Shown here: positions 10,391 to 22,789 of the stretch, piece after piece
Layout of the letters: each line of letters begins with the position of its first letter
Position numbering within the stretch: the first letter of the stretch is position 1
NCBI GenBank assembly: GCA_013398015.1
Contig: VZRR01007857.1
Location: forward strand, 124,001-188,000
Direction: 5' to 3'
Length of the DNA stretch: 64,000 bases
From: Oreocharis arfaki
Taxonomy: Eukaryota; Chordata; Aves; Passeriformes; Paramythiidae
Program-made: the position numbers and the translations under genes
Notes under the pieces: generated by a model
The model's database searches: none
What the model saw: the letters and a program-made list of their open reading frames with translations, nothing else
Told to the model about the DNA's origin: nothing

Positions 10391-10454
10391 GGGGTTGGGC
10401 ATGGTTCGAGAGGGGTTGTGCATGGTTTGTGTGGGGGTTTGGCATGGTTTGTGT
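10391..10454 (+). repeat. 21-bp minisatellite, three units
   Basis: Three adjacent units of 21, 21 and 22 bases (10391-10411, 10412-10432, 10433-10454) share the pattern GGGGTT, then GCATGGTT, then a variable tail. Units 2 and 3 are closest to each other. The G-rich start of each unit makes the plus strand G-skewed. Confidence 0.9.
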
Positions 10455-11039
10455 TTCCTTGAACCACCACGCTTTTGGACAGAGCTGGAAGCACCAGCCT
10501 CCCTGGCATGCTCTGAAGCCAGCTCCAGGGAGCTGAAATAACCTGGTGGAACTCTGCTGAGTCCCTGTAATTAAACACCCAGCTGTTGAGACCTTTTATA
10601 TGTATTCAAACTGAGACTTGGCAGGCTTAGGTAGCAGGGAGCTCACCTCAGTGACCAGAAAGATCTGTTGTGCTCTTAAAGCAAACTCCGTCGTACCTCA
10701 GCCAGGATGGGCAGGGATCTGAGCATGCCCGAGATGCTTTCATGGCTGAGCTGGTGAGATTGGGTGGGAAACTTTGCTGTTACTGCTGGTATCCAGGCCA
10801 TGGGTGAGGGAGTGGGAGCTTCCTTAGAGATGGGGTCTCCAGACACCAAAAGGAGTACCCAGAGCCCCCTAAGGCACATAGGGGCTACATTTTGTGCTGA
10901 GGTCTTGAAGGGAGAAGAGGGCTCGGCATCTGGAGATTTTCCAGGCAGTGCCTGAGCTGAGCACTGACCTGAGCTGAGGACAACCGCCTCATCTCACTGG
11001 AGCTGGCAGGAGAAGATGCCTGCTCCCCTAAATTCCAGA
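10455..11039. other. Unique sequence, no gene recognised
   Basis: Nothing beyond short chance frames was found. An AT-rich patch at 10565-10605 separates GC-rich parts. Confidence 0.5.
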
Positions 11040-11420
11040 TTTGTCCATCACTAGCAATAATGCACCGAGAAATAAATGTCACTTACAAAATTTATGGGAG
11101 AGCTGCTTTGCTAGTCTCCTTTTTTGAGGTTATACTAAAAATTAAACCACACTTCCCCCAAGGGGGAAGCGGCAGGCTGTCACCGTAACAAATGTCGCGG
11201 TGTGTCACGGAGTAGCACACATGTGCGTGCACGCAGCGTACGCAGGCATCGAGAGGCAGGGCGGCGCAAGCGGCGCCGCTCACGTGGCTGGTTAGCTGAG
11301 GAAAATCGTTATTTTTATACTTACACTTTATATGGCAATTTCCGGCCCGCGTAAAAAAAAAAGGAAAAAAAAAGAAAAACATGGGAGAGTTACACAAGCT
11401 CAAAAGCGAGTTCCCAGTAT
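11040..11420. promoter_or_regulatory. Possible conserved block upstream of a CpG island
   Basis: AT-rich words (AATAATGCACCGAGAAATAA, TTATTTTTATACTTACAC) alternate with CpG-dense words (GCGTGCACGCAGCGTACGC). It includes a near-palindrome CTTCCCCCAAGGGGGAAG at 11152-11169 and a CACGTG at 11281-11286. CpGs surviving in sequence of this kind suggest constraint, but no alignment was done. Confidence 0.3.
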
Positions 11421-12070
11421 GAAACCCGGCGCGTGACTTCTTTATGCAGTGGGAGCGCAGTCGCGGGTGTGCTCACACATGGCACGGCCTCCCTCTCAGG
11501 ATGGGATCCCAGAGCCCCATGGCGTAGGCACCATCAGCTCGCAGGAGGTGTTTCTTTAAGGTTAAGCAGGGATCAGTGTGGCTTTGAGGACTGTTTTCCC
11601 TCCCTGTCCCGAGCGGTGGGGCGGCATTTCGAGGTCCGGCTGCCCCCGGCCGCTCCCGTGCCGCGTGTCTGGACGGGGCGCTCCGGTTGGAGGACGTTCA
11701 TCAGCTCTGGCAGCGGAGCTAATGCGATTAAGGGCTTTTCTCACCCTCCGCTCATTAACATTTCCCTGCTAAGGAGTTTAGAAGTGTCGCCTCATCTCGC
11801 CGCAGCTTTGGTTTGTGACGAGGGGAGCGGGCGGGAGGTGCAGGGGGGAAGGCTCCCCGGCCGTGTGGGTTCTGTCCAGACAGCGACAGGGCCACAGAGG
11901 GAGGCGATGTGGCTGGGAGAGCCGCTGCAATGCCGTACAATGCCACCAACCCCAACGCTTCCAGCAAGGAGTCCTATTTCTGCCGGGGATTGGGAGCTGG
12001 GGAAGGCAGATGCCCTGGTTGAGGGAGGGTGACGCCGCCCGCCTGGTAGCCTGCGAACGGAGACCTACAA
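11421..12070. promoter_or_regulatory. CpG island
   Basis: The core at about 11590-11900 holds roughly two dozen CpGs in 300 bases by eye, far above the flanks. An AT-rich island inside it (11715-11770, with GCGATTAAGGG and CTCATTAACA) carries homeodomain-type cores. There is no TATA box and no recognisable first exon, although frames are open on both strands (11433-12032 +, 11815-12378 +, 11778-12155 -). It could be the promoter of a host transcript or an orphan island. Confidence 0.55.
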
Positions 12071-14280
12071 ACAGCTTCTCTGTGGTGTCACAACCCCGTC
12101 CTCTGCGCAGGCAGGGAGAGAACCCAGTTTTGGAAGCCTCCTTCCCAGATCTCACAATCGAGAACCAGGAGAGATATTTTTATTTGGTCTTACAAGTAAG
12201 TCTTGAGACACCTCTAAGTGGGTGCTTCATAGTCTGCGTAGAAATAAAACCCTCCCATGCGCCACACAAAGCCCTTCACAGCAGCAAGCCCGAGGCTTTG
12301 CCCTGCTGCCTCTACCCTGTGCTCTCCTTTTGCTCCGTGTCCCTGGCCAGCTCTCCCAGGGCACCTGGAGCAGGCTGACACAAATTCTGACCCCTGCCCA
12401 GCGAAGTTTGATGCAGAAGATGCTTCTAAACTTTCTGTGGTGGGTCCCAGATGTCTTTTGAGTCACCTGAAATGTGTCAGTCTGTGTTGAACCAAAGAAG
12501 AAAAGTATTTGATGATTTTTTTTTCCTGAATATTTTAATTCTTCCATCAAGAAAACGTGAATCTCCCATGGAAATTGTGTTTCCTGTTTGAAAACAGGTT
12601 GTTAACATGCCACTCAGCACTACAGAAGGCTGCTTTTCCAGGGGCTAATACCTGAAGATTGACTGATTTCAATATCTAGCATGCTATATCCTCTGATTCA
12701 GCCTTTTCCCTGCATCACTGGGGCTTTTGTGCTTTTCCTTTCTCCGATGTGGATCCTCTGGTGCCTTGCAAGACCCAGGCTCCTGCTGCAGCCCGGCTCA
12801 GCTGAGCTGAGGAAGACCTCTCCACTCTGTCTGCCTGCCTATTTCCATGAAACCTCCAGGAATTTAATAACTTTGAGATTTTCAGCTGTCACTCACACGC
12901 TGTTGAATTTGACTGCTGAGTCGGAGAGTAATTAGGGGAGACAGACAACACGCGGAGCATGTGATGGCACAAGACTTGTTTTCTTAAGGAAACCATAACA
13001 ACAACAACGACGATGACGACAAAAAAAAAATCTAAAAATACCTCTTTTCAAATTCTTTGCCTTGTTCTACCTGCAGACAGCTCTTGACTGGCAGTGAGGG
13101 AACGTGGGCTGCCCTGGGGTGGTGACAGCCAGCACAGGGTGCTGTGTGGGCAGGATGGGTGTTATTGTCCCTGCAGTCCTTGGGGATATGGGGCTGAGAA
13201 CTCGGCATGGTGACCTTGGTCCCTTTGAGATGACACTGGGTGTGAATGAAAGACGTGACACGAGCATCTCCAGCAGCGCTGTGCTTTTTCAGGGCAGACC
13301 CATCAACTCAGAACATCTTTTATAAATAAAGGAGATTTTAATTAAAACCACAAATTGTTAACAGTCTATTCCACTGCACATTCTGCCAAATAGCAAAGCA
13401 TCCTTTAAAATACCTGTTAAAATACTGAATGGTGCTGCCATTAAGGGACTTTGGCTGGTTGCTGAAGGTGCTGCCTTCAGCCCTAGGTCTGTGTTCTGCT
13501 CCAGGACGCCTTGGTGGTGCAGGAGGTCTCAGCTGAAGCAGCCAGCATCGGGTTTGGAGGTGATGCCTGATTGCTCTGTGTAGCCTGTGTGCCCCTTCTT
13601 CCCTTTGGAAGGGGGATATCAGCATTAGGAGCAAAGGGCGGGCAGGGTTGTGCCAAGGGAGCTACTGAGCCTGTTACTGTGTTGGGAGGAATGGCAGATG
13701 CTGCCTAAGGCTTCTAGTGGAGCCCCATGCTGCAGGCAGAAGCAGGCAGGAGGAGAAGGACGAGGGCTGCTGCTGAAGGCTGCAGTTCCTGGTCGAATCG
13801 CTGCCCTCCAGGGTCTGGCTTTGTGTCTGGGATGCTCAGAGAACCCCATACCCACACAGCTGCCTGCCCATGCCAGCTTTTATTCCCCTTACCCACTCCT
13901 CTCTCTCGGTGCTGGCGGGCAGCCCAGAGCCAGGCTTTCTATGCTTTTCTTTTTGTCTTTTTCAATGAGAATAAATCTTTTATCTGTTGACTGTGAGACT
14001 GTGCTGCAAACAGAGTCGTACAGATCTTGTGGGTTTTTTATAGCCACCTCCATCTTCCAGGTGGATGGTTTGCAGCTTGGTCAGTGCCCAGAGCTGGCAC
14101 TGCTGGCTTGGATGGAGCTTAACCCCAACTGTGCCATGCTGGAGACCGGGATGCAGGGATGGAGACCTGCCCTGCCACCCCCGTGGCATGATGTTGTCTC
14201 TGCTCGCCTTGTACTGAGTGTAAGAGGAAAGGGGAAGCATGTGGCTGGAAGGAGGCAGACACAAAGCGAGGAAAACCAGT
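12071..14280. other. Unique sequence, no gene recognised
   Basis: It contains a trinucleotide repeat (listed separately) and a 217-codon plus-strand frame at 13650-14303 that overlaps minus-strand frames and has no recognisable domain. AT-rich parts lie at 12500-12600 and 13325-13440. Confidence 0.5.
12996..13030 (+). repeat. Trinucleotide repeat with A tract
   Basis: A run of AAC units passes into GAC/GAT units and then ten A residues. This is simple-sequence DNA; length variation between individuals would be expected. Confidence 0.85.
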
Positions 14281-14530
14281 TCATTTTGCTTAATTATGAC
14301 TGACTGTGACAGCCCGCATCTTTAGTTTGAGAAGTATCTGTGAGGTGCGGGCTGCTTCTCTCAAACAGGATAATTATGTTAATTAAAATGCTTTCTTTAT
14401 GGCAGTTCTGATTAATAAAAACAGTTCCAGTGCTCTCTTTAAACACGCTAACCTTCTGTTGTGCAGGAAAACTGGCTTTTCTCAGCAATTTATGACTTTT
14501 AAAACAGATTAGAGCAGGACAGCCTGCTGC
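14281..14530. promoter_or_regulatory. AT-rich block with a GC-clamped hairpin
   Basis: The block is rich in TTAATTA-type words (TTAATTATGACTGACTG, GTTAATTAAAATGC). It contains a perfect 8-bp inverted repeat AGCCCGCA (14311-14318) and TGCGGGCT (14346-14353). A second, competing pairing TTTGAGAAG with CTTCTCTCAAA begins inside the first loop. It resembles a conserved non-coding element, but this is inferred from composition. Confidence 0.35.
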
Positions 14531-17500
14531 TTTCTCACAGTAACGCTTCCTCCCCGGGGGAGAGCAAGGCAGCCCACCAGCACAGTGCCCTGCTCGTGGG
14601 GAACAGACGGAGCAGAGCACTCGGGCAGCGACGCCGGAGCAGGCAGCAACATGTGCCCGTGTGGGAGCTAGGGATGGGAGGCGTCAGAGAGCTCTGCGAG
14701 ATTGCCAGGGAATAAAAATACCACTTACTTCTCTAATTGCTGTTTATTTCCTCTGCAAAGTATTGGGATAATTAACAAGCTCCCAATTAAGAAAAAATTG
14801 TGTGTAGAAGAAAAACAGGTACGGTTGCCAAGAGAGCTGGGTTTGTGCCACAGCGTGGCGAGGGGCAGTGGTGATGGTCCCTCTTGCTGACCACACGTGG
14901 GATGGGGCCCATTGGGGACTCCAGCTCTCTGGAGGGTGTGGTGATTTCCCAGTTCCTCACCAGAGGAACAGAGGAACATCAACCAAGATGAAGGTTGTGC
15001 TTCCAGAGGTTTGGAAGCTTAGGAGCTCATATGACCACTGGTGTGGCTGCCTCATGTTCTGTCCTTTGGCTGGTTTGCTGGTCCTTGAAGGTGTTTACTT
15101 CCTGTGTGTGGAGGTTCGAGGCCCCTGAGCACAGTCTGGTGTGGGTTTGGAGAGGGACTGAGCATCCACCACCCTCCTGAGAAGCACTGGCAAATCGGGA
15201 GGGTTTGGTATCTCTGCAGGTAGCTCTGAAAATACAGTCAACAGGCAGCCCGATGTTCATAAGGAGGCACCACTTGCTGTTCATAAGGAGGATGGGTTTG
15301 CCACGCAGTTGTCCCCAAATGCCAGTCCCCAGCCAGATGCACGTTCCCACTGTGGCAAGGAGGTTTTGTGTCCTCCCCACCCTCCCTTTCCCTTTTCCCA
15401 CATCTTTCCCCTGGCTTGCCATCCCTGCTGGCAGATGGTGCTTTAGGCTGGGCCAGATGCTGGAGCAACATGTGAAATGGTTCTTAACTCCCACTTCCCA
15501 GGCCCAGCAAGGGACTCTTACACAGGGGTAGTGACTTACATTGGGTCCTTTCTCTTCCTCTGTGCCCAGGAAGGGACCAGCACCTCCAGCAGCCCGTCCT
15601 CAGGTTCGGGAAGTGCTGCTGAGCCCTCTCCTTTGGCAGGTGCTTTGGGAAGGGTGAAACCATCCTTCTGCCCTGCAGGTAGCTAGCCAGAGGAGTTTGG
15701 GTCTGTTCTGCCCTGCTCCTCTAGGAGAGGAGGAAAGTGAGTGCTTGTCCCTGACTCTGTGAAATGTTGCATGTGACCAACAGCCCTTGGCCAAAGAGGT
15801 GACAGCATTAGTTTGCCATCCAGCTGTGACTCCTGATGTAGAGCTGGGTGACTTCGCTGGGTCTGCTCGACCCGGTGAACTGCTGGCAGGCAGCCCCGCT
15901 CCCCCTCTCTTGCCACATTTGAAGTATTTTGGGAAGGATTGGTGTGGGAGGAGTAAAAAACCCCCTAGAGGCTCTAGCGTATCAAGTGCAGGCCGGGGAG
16001 GGTGGTGAGGGGCTGTGGGGTGAGGTTCCTGCACACATCCAGCAAGGCAGCTCTGCCCTCTGGTGTGTTTGCAGCCCACAGATCTTGGTGAGCAGTGCAG
16101 TCGTTCAGGGAAGCTATCCAGAGCTTCCCTGCAGGTCATCCCCCCAACTTGGGGGCCACAGCCACCCCAGCATGGCTCCAGCCCCCCAACCCTTTCCTTG
16201 CCCTGCAGGCTCGGCTGGGGCTGGCTGCGCTCTGCTCCTCTCCTCGCTGCCCCGTTTACCTCTGCTATATTTACATGTCTATTTTATGATTTCAATTTTT
16301 AATGCTTCTGCTCTTTGAAGATGCTTAATGCTTTGGAGTGGAACATTTTCTTCTGAGTCCTGAGTGCCAACTGAGGACAGACCAATAAATCAACTAATAA
16401 CTGGAACCTCATTTTCTGCTCCCATGGCTGTGAGTTAACCCTCCTTGTGCCTCCAAGGCTCTCCTGGTGCTTCCCATCTCCCTGGGCAGGAGAGCTGCCT
16501 GTGCCAGCTATGAACACCCTTTGGCTGGGCAATGTCAGGCCTTTGGGATTCCCATGCTGGGCTGTATCTTAAGTGGTGGTTTCTGGGTATATCTTGAGTG
16601 GTGGTTTCCAGCTGCCACCTTCTTTCTCTTTCTGTCACCACTGGTCCCAACACCTTACTGGGTCAGCAGAGCTGGAGACTAGGAAAGCAGCCTGTAGAGA
16701 GTGGGGAGCATGGTAGGTGAGTCTGGCAAGTCACCCAGTGAGACCCAGGCTGTTCCAAAGCTCCTCAGGATGGGACAGCCAAGTGCCGTCTTTGTGGCTT
16801 TGTGATGCCACAAAATCCAGGACCTCTAACTGTGCTCTGCAGGAATGACATCTGGAGAAAGCCGCTTCCCTGCTGCTTGCACAGGGAACTCTTGCTCTGC
16901 CGACAACTTGTGGCAGAACTGGAGGAACCCCTCAGGAAGGCATCCCATCTCCCTTTCACTGGCAGCTGGAGCTGATGAATCCCCAGCGCAGGAGAACGTG
17001 CTCTGCACTACGAGTCTAACAGAAAGTGGCAGATCTTAGGTAAATCTTCTTTCCAGCTATTCAGCCTAGCCCCCAAGGGCTGAGGACTTTCCACACTGCT
17101 GCCTTCATTAGTCCAACTCTATTTCCTGTTCCCATTCATCTCAATAACAACTAACCCTTTAAAGAAGCACCTGCTTTTGCCTGATCCTGCAGTGTGGTCT
17201 GCAGGGTATTTGCAGGGCATCTGTGCTTCCCCTCTGCACGTCCACACCTGCAGGCTTGAGGATTCAGGTGCTAGCCCTGCTCTCAAGGTACCTTCTCTGA
17301 GACAGGCTGCTGGCCTTACCTTGCTCTAATACTTTATTGCCTGTTGAATTATGAAAGCGCTGCTTGCATCACCTGGCAGATGGCCACAGAGCTGCCTCTC
17401 AGCTGCTCTTTAACTTCTGACTCCTGGGTGTTGCATGCATTAGCCTCGTCTGCTCTGCATCTGGAGCCAGCCTGTGTCCGTGGGCTATGCTGACACGGGG

Positions 17501-18589
17501 GTGCCCAGGGCCCTGGGGAAGCCCTGCCCTTGCAGAAAGCAGCCACCTCTGGTTCTCTTCTCCCTTCAGGGAGCTCTGGTACTGTACTGCTGTACAGTGG
17601 GCAGGGGTGCAGGCAGAACAGGCAGGGGGCACCCCTGGGCCAGCAGCACATGGGGCTGGACACACCAGTGTCCTGTGGTGAGCCTTGCCAGGCAGGAGGG
17701 TTTGGCATCCCAATGCCCTGGTCCCCGACCAGCAGTGGTCAAGGCCCTCTGGTCTCTCCACACCCTGGCACCACTGGGTGCCTTTGGCACTGCTGATCCA
17801 GAGTGGAAAGTGGGCTCCATAGCTGCCTAATGAAGTGCTGGACCTTCATTAAACGCTCTGTGAGCCAGGCACATCTCCTGGTACCCTTCCTCTGCCACAG
17901 AAGTACAGGGCTACAGAGCAGTAAACCAAGGCCATGCTATTCCCCACCTTTGTTTTTCATCTCTGATGCTGTGGGTTTGCTCCTGGGGGTTGGAGCCCCA
18001 CAGATACATCTGCAGGGGCTGGGGCTGCAGTGGAGGTGCCTAGTAACAACCAAGAGTGGGCTCAGCCAGGGTTTGATTCCCTCTTTTGCTGTCAGGAGTG
18101 ATTTTTCCCTAGGGAGCTCTCACCCTTGGCACAGCCTGGTCCCCAGCCAGCTTGGTTTTGGCAAGCCAGGAGTGCCCAGGGCTGGTTGGCAGAGCTGCTC
18201 TGGTGCACAGCTGATGGCTCAGGCTGCCCAGTGCCATTTCCACCATTCCCAGTGAGTGCTGGGAGAGGGTGGGAAAGGGAACAGGGCCCTTCTTGCAGCC
18301 TTGTGCTCTGTTGCTCTCTGATGGCCCGCCTTGTGTTTATCCATAATTATACTGTGGTGACACAGCTACGGTTTCCAAACCCATACACAAATGCTTAATA
18401 ACCCATGGGAATGCTTTCCCATTCATTAAGGGGCACAGGCTGGGTCCATTTCCCCTCGTCCTGCACAAGCCAAGCGTGGGGCAGCATCTCAAGGCTGGTC
18501 TCCTCTCTGCTGGGGACCTGCCCTGGAGTGACATCACCTCTGTCCCCTGCATCATCCATCAGACACTCTGGAAATGGAGGCAGAGGGTA
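14531..18589. other. Unique sequence, no certain gene
   Basis: At 14760-14818 a branch-point-like CTAAT and pyrimidine tract precede an AG. The following 59 bases are open in one frame and end in CAG|GTACGG, a weak donor, so this is at best a very tentative exon. The 13-bp word GTTCATAAGGAGG occurs twice between 15253 and 15293. The rest shows only overlapping chance frames. Confidence 0.45.
16564..16611 (+). repeat. 24-bp tandem duplication
   Basis: Two adjacent units, 16564-16586 and 16587-16611, share the core GAGTGGTGGTTTC or AAGTGGTGGTTTC preceded by ATCTT. They differ by a two-base insertion and a few substitutions. Confidence 0.8.
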
Positions 18590-18850
18590 TTCAGGGGTAA
18601 AATTTTCCATTGGAAGATGTATTTTTTATCAAACTACATTATCAGAATCAGCATGTAGCCATGGAGCCAACATTCAGGTGGGAGAATATTGAAGCAAATC
18701 ATTCTGGCTTCTGTCTGTTGACAGTGTCCAGGAAATTCAAATGTGTCTCTTTGATTTGATGTGTTTTGACTTTTATGTTTTAATTTAATATCCAGGTTGT
18801 ATTTAACATTTTATTATGGTTCGTGCTTGAGAAATTAAATACTTTTTCCC
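18590..18850. promoter_or_regulatory. AT-rich block, possible conserved element
   Basis: About 260 bases of AT-rich non-repetitive sequence lie between GC-rich flanks, with words such as TTTTATCAAACTACATTATC and ATTTAACATTTTATTATGG. It has no open frame of note and no similarity I recognise to interspersed repeats. Confidence 0.25.
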
Positions 18851-20228
18851 TTACTGCGGCAAAATTCCTGAATATTTCCCAGTGAAATGCCAGGGCTTGG
18901 GTTTTTCCTGAGTGCTGTCCTGGACGTGATTTTGATTCGCTGAGTTCAGTGCAAAACAAAGCTTTTCATTTAGGAACCTTGCACAAACCAGATACTGGTT
19001 TCTATTAGGCAGTTTCTGAAAATTCATGGTTTTGGTTACATGTGCCCTGGAGCAGGTTTGGGGATCTGGGGAAGCAGCGTGTGTCCTTGTCTGGTATTTG
19101 GAGGTACTGCTGAGGCAATGTAGAGGTAGATTTATGTATGGCTTTGACCAGACGACCAAGGGATGGAGGTGTCTGGGGAGGACCATGTCCTGTGCTGTTG
19201 TGGGTCCATTGCTGGAGATGGTGCTGGGAGGTGGCACATCCCTCTGGTGGGATGCCATGGGGTACATCCCTCTCCACTGCTGTGGGGCAGATGGACCACT
19301 CTGCTCCCCGTGCGACCATAACAGGGCAGGGGGTGCCACAGCGTTGAGAGGAAGTTCCTTTGCACCCCCAGTGAACCCCCGTTGAGGGAAGTGGAGCTGT
19401 AGGCAGAGCTCAGAAAAGCTGCTGCTGGTGCCTGTTGGCCGCTTCCATGCACGTGAGCACGTGCGCGGGTGTTTGTGCATGCATGTGGGGATAAAGCCAC
19501 TTTCCAGGCAGTTCTTTTAACAACCAAATGACAGCTTGTTTGCTGCTAGGATTGCGGGCCTGCCTGGCAGAGGCTCCACACCAGAACTTTGGAAGCTGCC
19601 GCTAGAGAATAGCCAAACACATTTGTACGGGATCAGTCGACAGCGCGTTCCAGCCTCCAGCTCTGGCGGGGGGAAAAAAATCGTCTCCCTGATATATGCG
19701 TTTCAGCAGCAATTATCCAAGCCTCATTTGCTCTAGACTCACAAGACCATGTCCCATGACATCTATTAATTGCATTAAAGATCTCTCATTATCCTAAATC
19801 TCCAGGATGCAGAGCTGGAGTGGCTCAGGCCCAGGTTTTCAAGAGGGCACACGTATGTGTGAGCATGCGGGATGGAGGGTGCACCTCATTCCAGGCAGGC
19901 AGAGCAGGCACGGCCACCACTGGCAGCAGTGGCATGTTCCTCCCAAGCCTCTGTGCCTGGTTATTCACAGCTGGGTTGTGGCTGATCCCTGGGGCTGGAT
20001 GTGACACTTGGCTCGGAGCAGCCTGGCAGATCCTTTCCTCTGGTCCCTGAGGCGTCGGGTTCAGGGTTCTGTGAGGGAGCAGTGCTGCCAGCACTCCGCA
20101 CCGCACGCCGCCAAGCACGAACCCGCTGCCCCTTCTTTGCCAAATACTTATTGTTCCTGCTTTGAACTTCTGCAGAGCGAGGTTTGCCAAGGCTCCAACA
20201 TGAATCATTAATTAATTCCTGGAGGGCT

Positions 20229-20313
20229 TTTTTTTTTTTTAATGTTGTTTGATTGTTTGTTTGTTTTGCATTTTTTTTTGTTTTGTTTTTTTAGTGTGTG
20301 TTGTTTTGCTTTC
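20229..20313 (+). repeat. T/G-rich low-complexity tract
   Basis: Runs of T separated by G give TTTG units over about 85 bases. The strand is almost free of C. This looks like simple-sequence DNA and not a retroposon tail, since no element body borders it. Confidence 0.85.
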
Positions 20314-22110
20314 ATAATTGAAAACAGGGAGAGGAAGGCAGTGTAGGTGCAGGATAGCAGAGGTGCAATCAGAATCATTTCACCATCCATTCTCATGAGG
20401 GTGCCTTGGGTGCCCTGCTTGCCCTTGCTCCTTGGGCTGGGCTATAGTTGCTGCTGGGGCTCTGGGCACTCAGATTCCTGCCCTTCAGCCTCAGCCTTCA
20501 TCCTGCCTGCCAGGCTCCGTGTGAGCAAACATACCCTCCTCTGGCTGTTAGCATCCCTCTCCATTCGTCACCCTCCTCCTGCACCCTGTGTCATGGTTGG
20601 GTCTCCTCTGGTATTCACAGTTCTGGGGTTGCCCTTTGCCAAGAGCCTTGTTGGATGCAGGGACCCTGAGGTTCAGTGTGGAATTTCATTGCTTCCTTTG
20701 GAAACGTCATTCCTTGATGAGGCCTCTGGAGCGGCTGGCGGAGGCAGGAAGCTCAGCAGGGCACCAAAGAAAGGCTTGGAAAGGAAAAAGCAAAAGTAAA
20801 AAGGACAGAAAGAGAAAAAAAAGAGAAAAATACGTTTTCATTTACTGGAGCAGCCTCAGGATTGCGGAGAGTGGAGGAGGGCAGTAAGGTCTGCTTGGAG
20901 GCTGACAACGCAAGTTCTTGTACAGTGTGTGCCCCAGTCCCCAACCATCCATCCCGGTGTATTCCAGTGCCTTGTTGGACTGGGGAGCACCAGGTGGGTC
21001 GGTCTCATGCTGCTGAAGGGAGGGACAGGCCTGATCCCAGAGCTCAGGGAACACAGCAGGAATAGGCAGCATTTGCAGTAATGCTCAGGCCCTCGAGCCT
21101 GCATGAGCTCTTGCCATTTCCACCCTCTTTCTGGTGTAATAACTTGTTCCTTATTGACATTTTTATTCCGAACACAGGGAAAATGCCAGCGCGGTAATTG
21201 CTGTACATGTAAAGCAAGGCACCATGCCATATCCTCCAGATCATTTGCTTCCCCCTTCCCCCAGCTTGTAAGGCCCAGGTGGAAGTGAGCAGTGGCTGGA
21301 GGGTGGGATACAGGGACCCACATGGGTCACGGAGCTGCCACCAGGTGGGTGGGACGCAGGCAGCATCCCCTCCTCCGCAGTGACTCGCAGGGCAGTGGCA
21401 GGGCTGGGAATAACACCAGGTCTAATTGCTCTGCCAACAGCTAGACCCGCTGCCTCCAGGAACACTTACATCTGCAGATATCTTGTGGTTTCTAATACCA
21501 TCAGAAATCCCTCTTGCTCTCATGTTTACCAGCATGCAATTGCAACTCCTTGATGTCTGCATAACAGCCTTCCATCTCTCGGTTCCCCACAAACAGTGAC
21601 AGAGCTATGACAATCAGGAAGGAGGCAAACAAGAAGCAAAAACCCACTGGGATCCAGGGAAAAAGCTGTGTCCTGCAGGATGTAAATCGAAAATAGAAAT
21701 GCTCTTCCCTCCCTCTGCCCCGAAAGCATTTGATAAAAAGATAATGTAGAAAATGTAGAATTTTGCAAAGCCATGGTAGCCACCTTTTTTCATGCAATAA
21801 GCCAGAAAATGTTTACTGCATGAGCAGAGCAGAAGCTGTAATGTTGTAAAATGATAGTGCTGGGGAGCCATCTGCTTACTGACTGAAGTCTGGAGCACGG
21901 GCTTTCTGCTACCGTGTCTTACAGAGATGGGTGTGCGCACACGAGTGCCGGGGATGCACAATGAACATGTGCTGCCAGCGCGATTCCTTATGCCCAGGGG
22001 CTGGTCGTTCACGCGTGGAGACACCTTGGGGTGTTGTTGGGTTACACCAGGATGGGCCACCGCGTCGTGGCTGGAGATGGCAGGCTCTGGGCATGCAGCA
22101 GGAGCATTGC

Positions 22111-22165
22111 AGGTGGAAAAAGCAAACCTGGGGCAAGCAGGTGGAGGAGCAAACCTGGGGCAAAC
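22111..22165 (+). repeat. 27-28-bp tandem duplication
   Basis: Unit 1 (22111-22138) and unit 2 (22139-22165) both begin AGGTGGA and share GCAAACCTGGGGCAA. They differ by one indel and a few substitutions. Confidence 0.85.
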
Positions 22166-22789
22166 AAGCACCTCATGAGCTCAGGGGGTCTCAGGATGGC
22201 TTTGGAGGGGGATTTCACTGCCACAGCACTGACAAGGGGCACATCAGAGGGCTCAGCACAGCCCTCCCATGGATTTGCATCCGAGGAGAGCCGGGTGCAT
22301 CCCAGGCTCCTCCCACCCAGGCCTCTGGGCCACGCCAGCGCATGGTCGCCTGTAGTTAAGTGGGGGATTATGCATGTCTGAACGGTTGGCATTGAACTCC
22401 TAAACTCTGGAAATCAAATTGTGCCCTGCAGAACGGCTGCCCTGCTGCTGCCGAGGTCAGGGGGATTTGTGGCTGCCTGTAAGAGAGCCAAATCTGTCTT
22501 TTCTTCCCCCGCTGAAGGTCGTGTCACAATGCCCTCAGCATCTGGCTAATCCAGCTGGTGCCCTTCACCCACACACAGACCTGCCCATCTCCAGTGCCCG
22601 CCGAGGCCATGCTGACTCCACTCTGGTACCCCAGCTCACACAGGGGAGCAGCAGGGACCCCCAGACACCCATCAGTGCAACAGCCTGGCTGGGAGAATCA
22701 GTCTGCAAGTCTCCAGTGCTGTGAATTTGGTCTGTAGCATTGTTTTGATGACAGGAGTGGTGAAATAACACCCAGGGGACAGACGAGAT

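Larger units (their letters stand above)
18851..22789. other. Unique sequence with simple repeats, no gene recognised
   Basis: It holds a T/G-rich tract and a short tandem duplication, listed separately. A purine-rich run lies at 20774-20830. Open frames overlap on both strands and none has a recognisable domain. Confidence 0.5.

Noticed and set aside
15100..15125. tRNA B-box-like GGTTCGAGGCC
   Set aside because: No matching A box at the right distance and the flanks do not form a T-stem or acceptor stem.
17579..17600. ACTGTAC-TGCT-GTACAGT hairpin
   Set aside because: Seven pairs without flanking pairing are expected several times by chance in a window of this size.
20229..20313. Retroposon poly(A)/poly(T) tail
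   Set aside because: The tract is mixed T and G with no element body next to it; simple repeat is the better reading.
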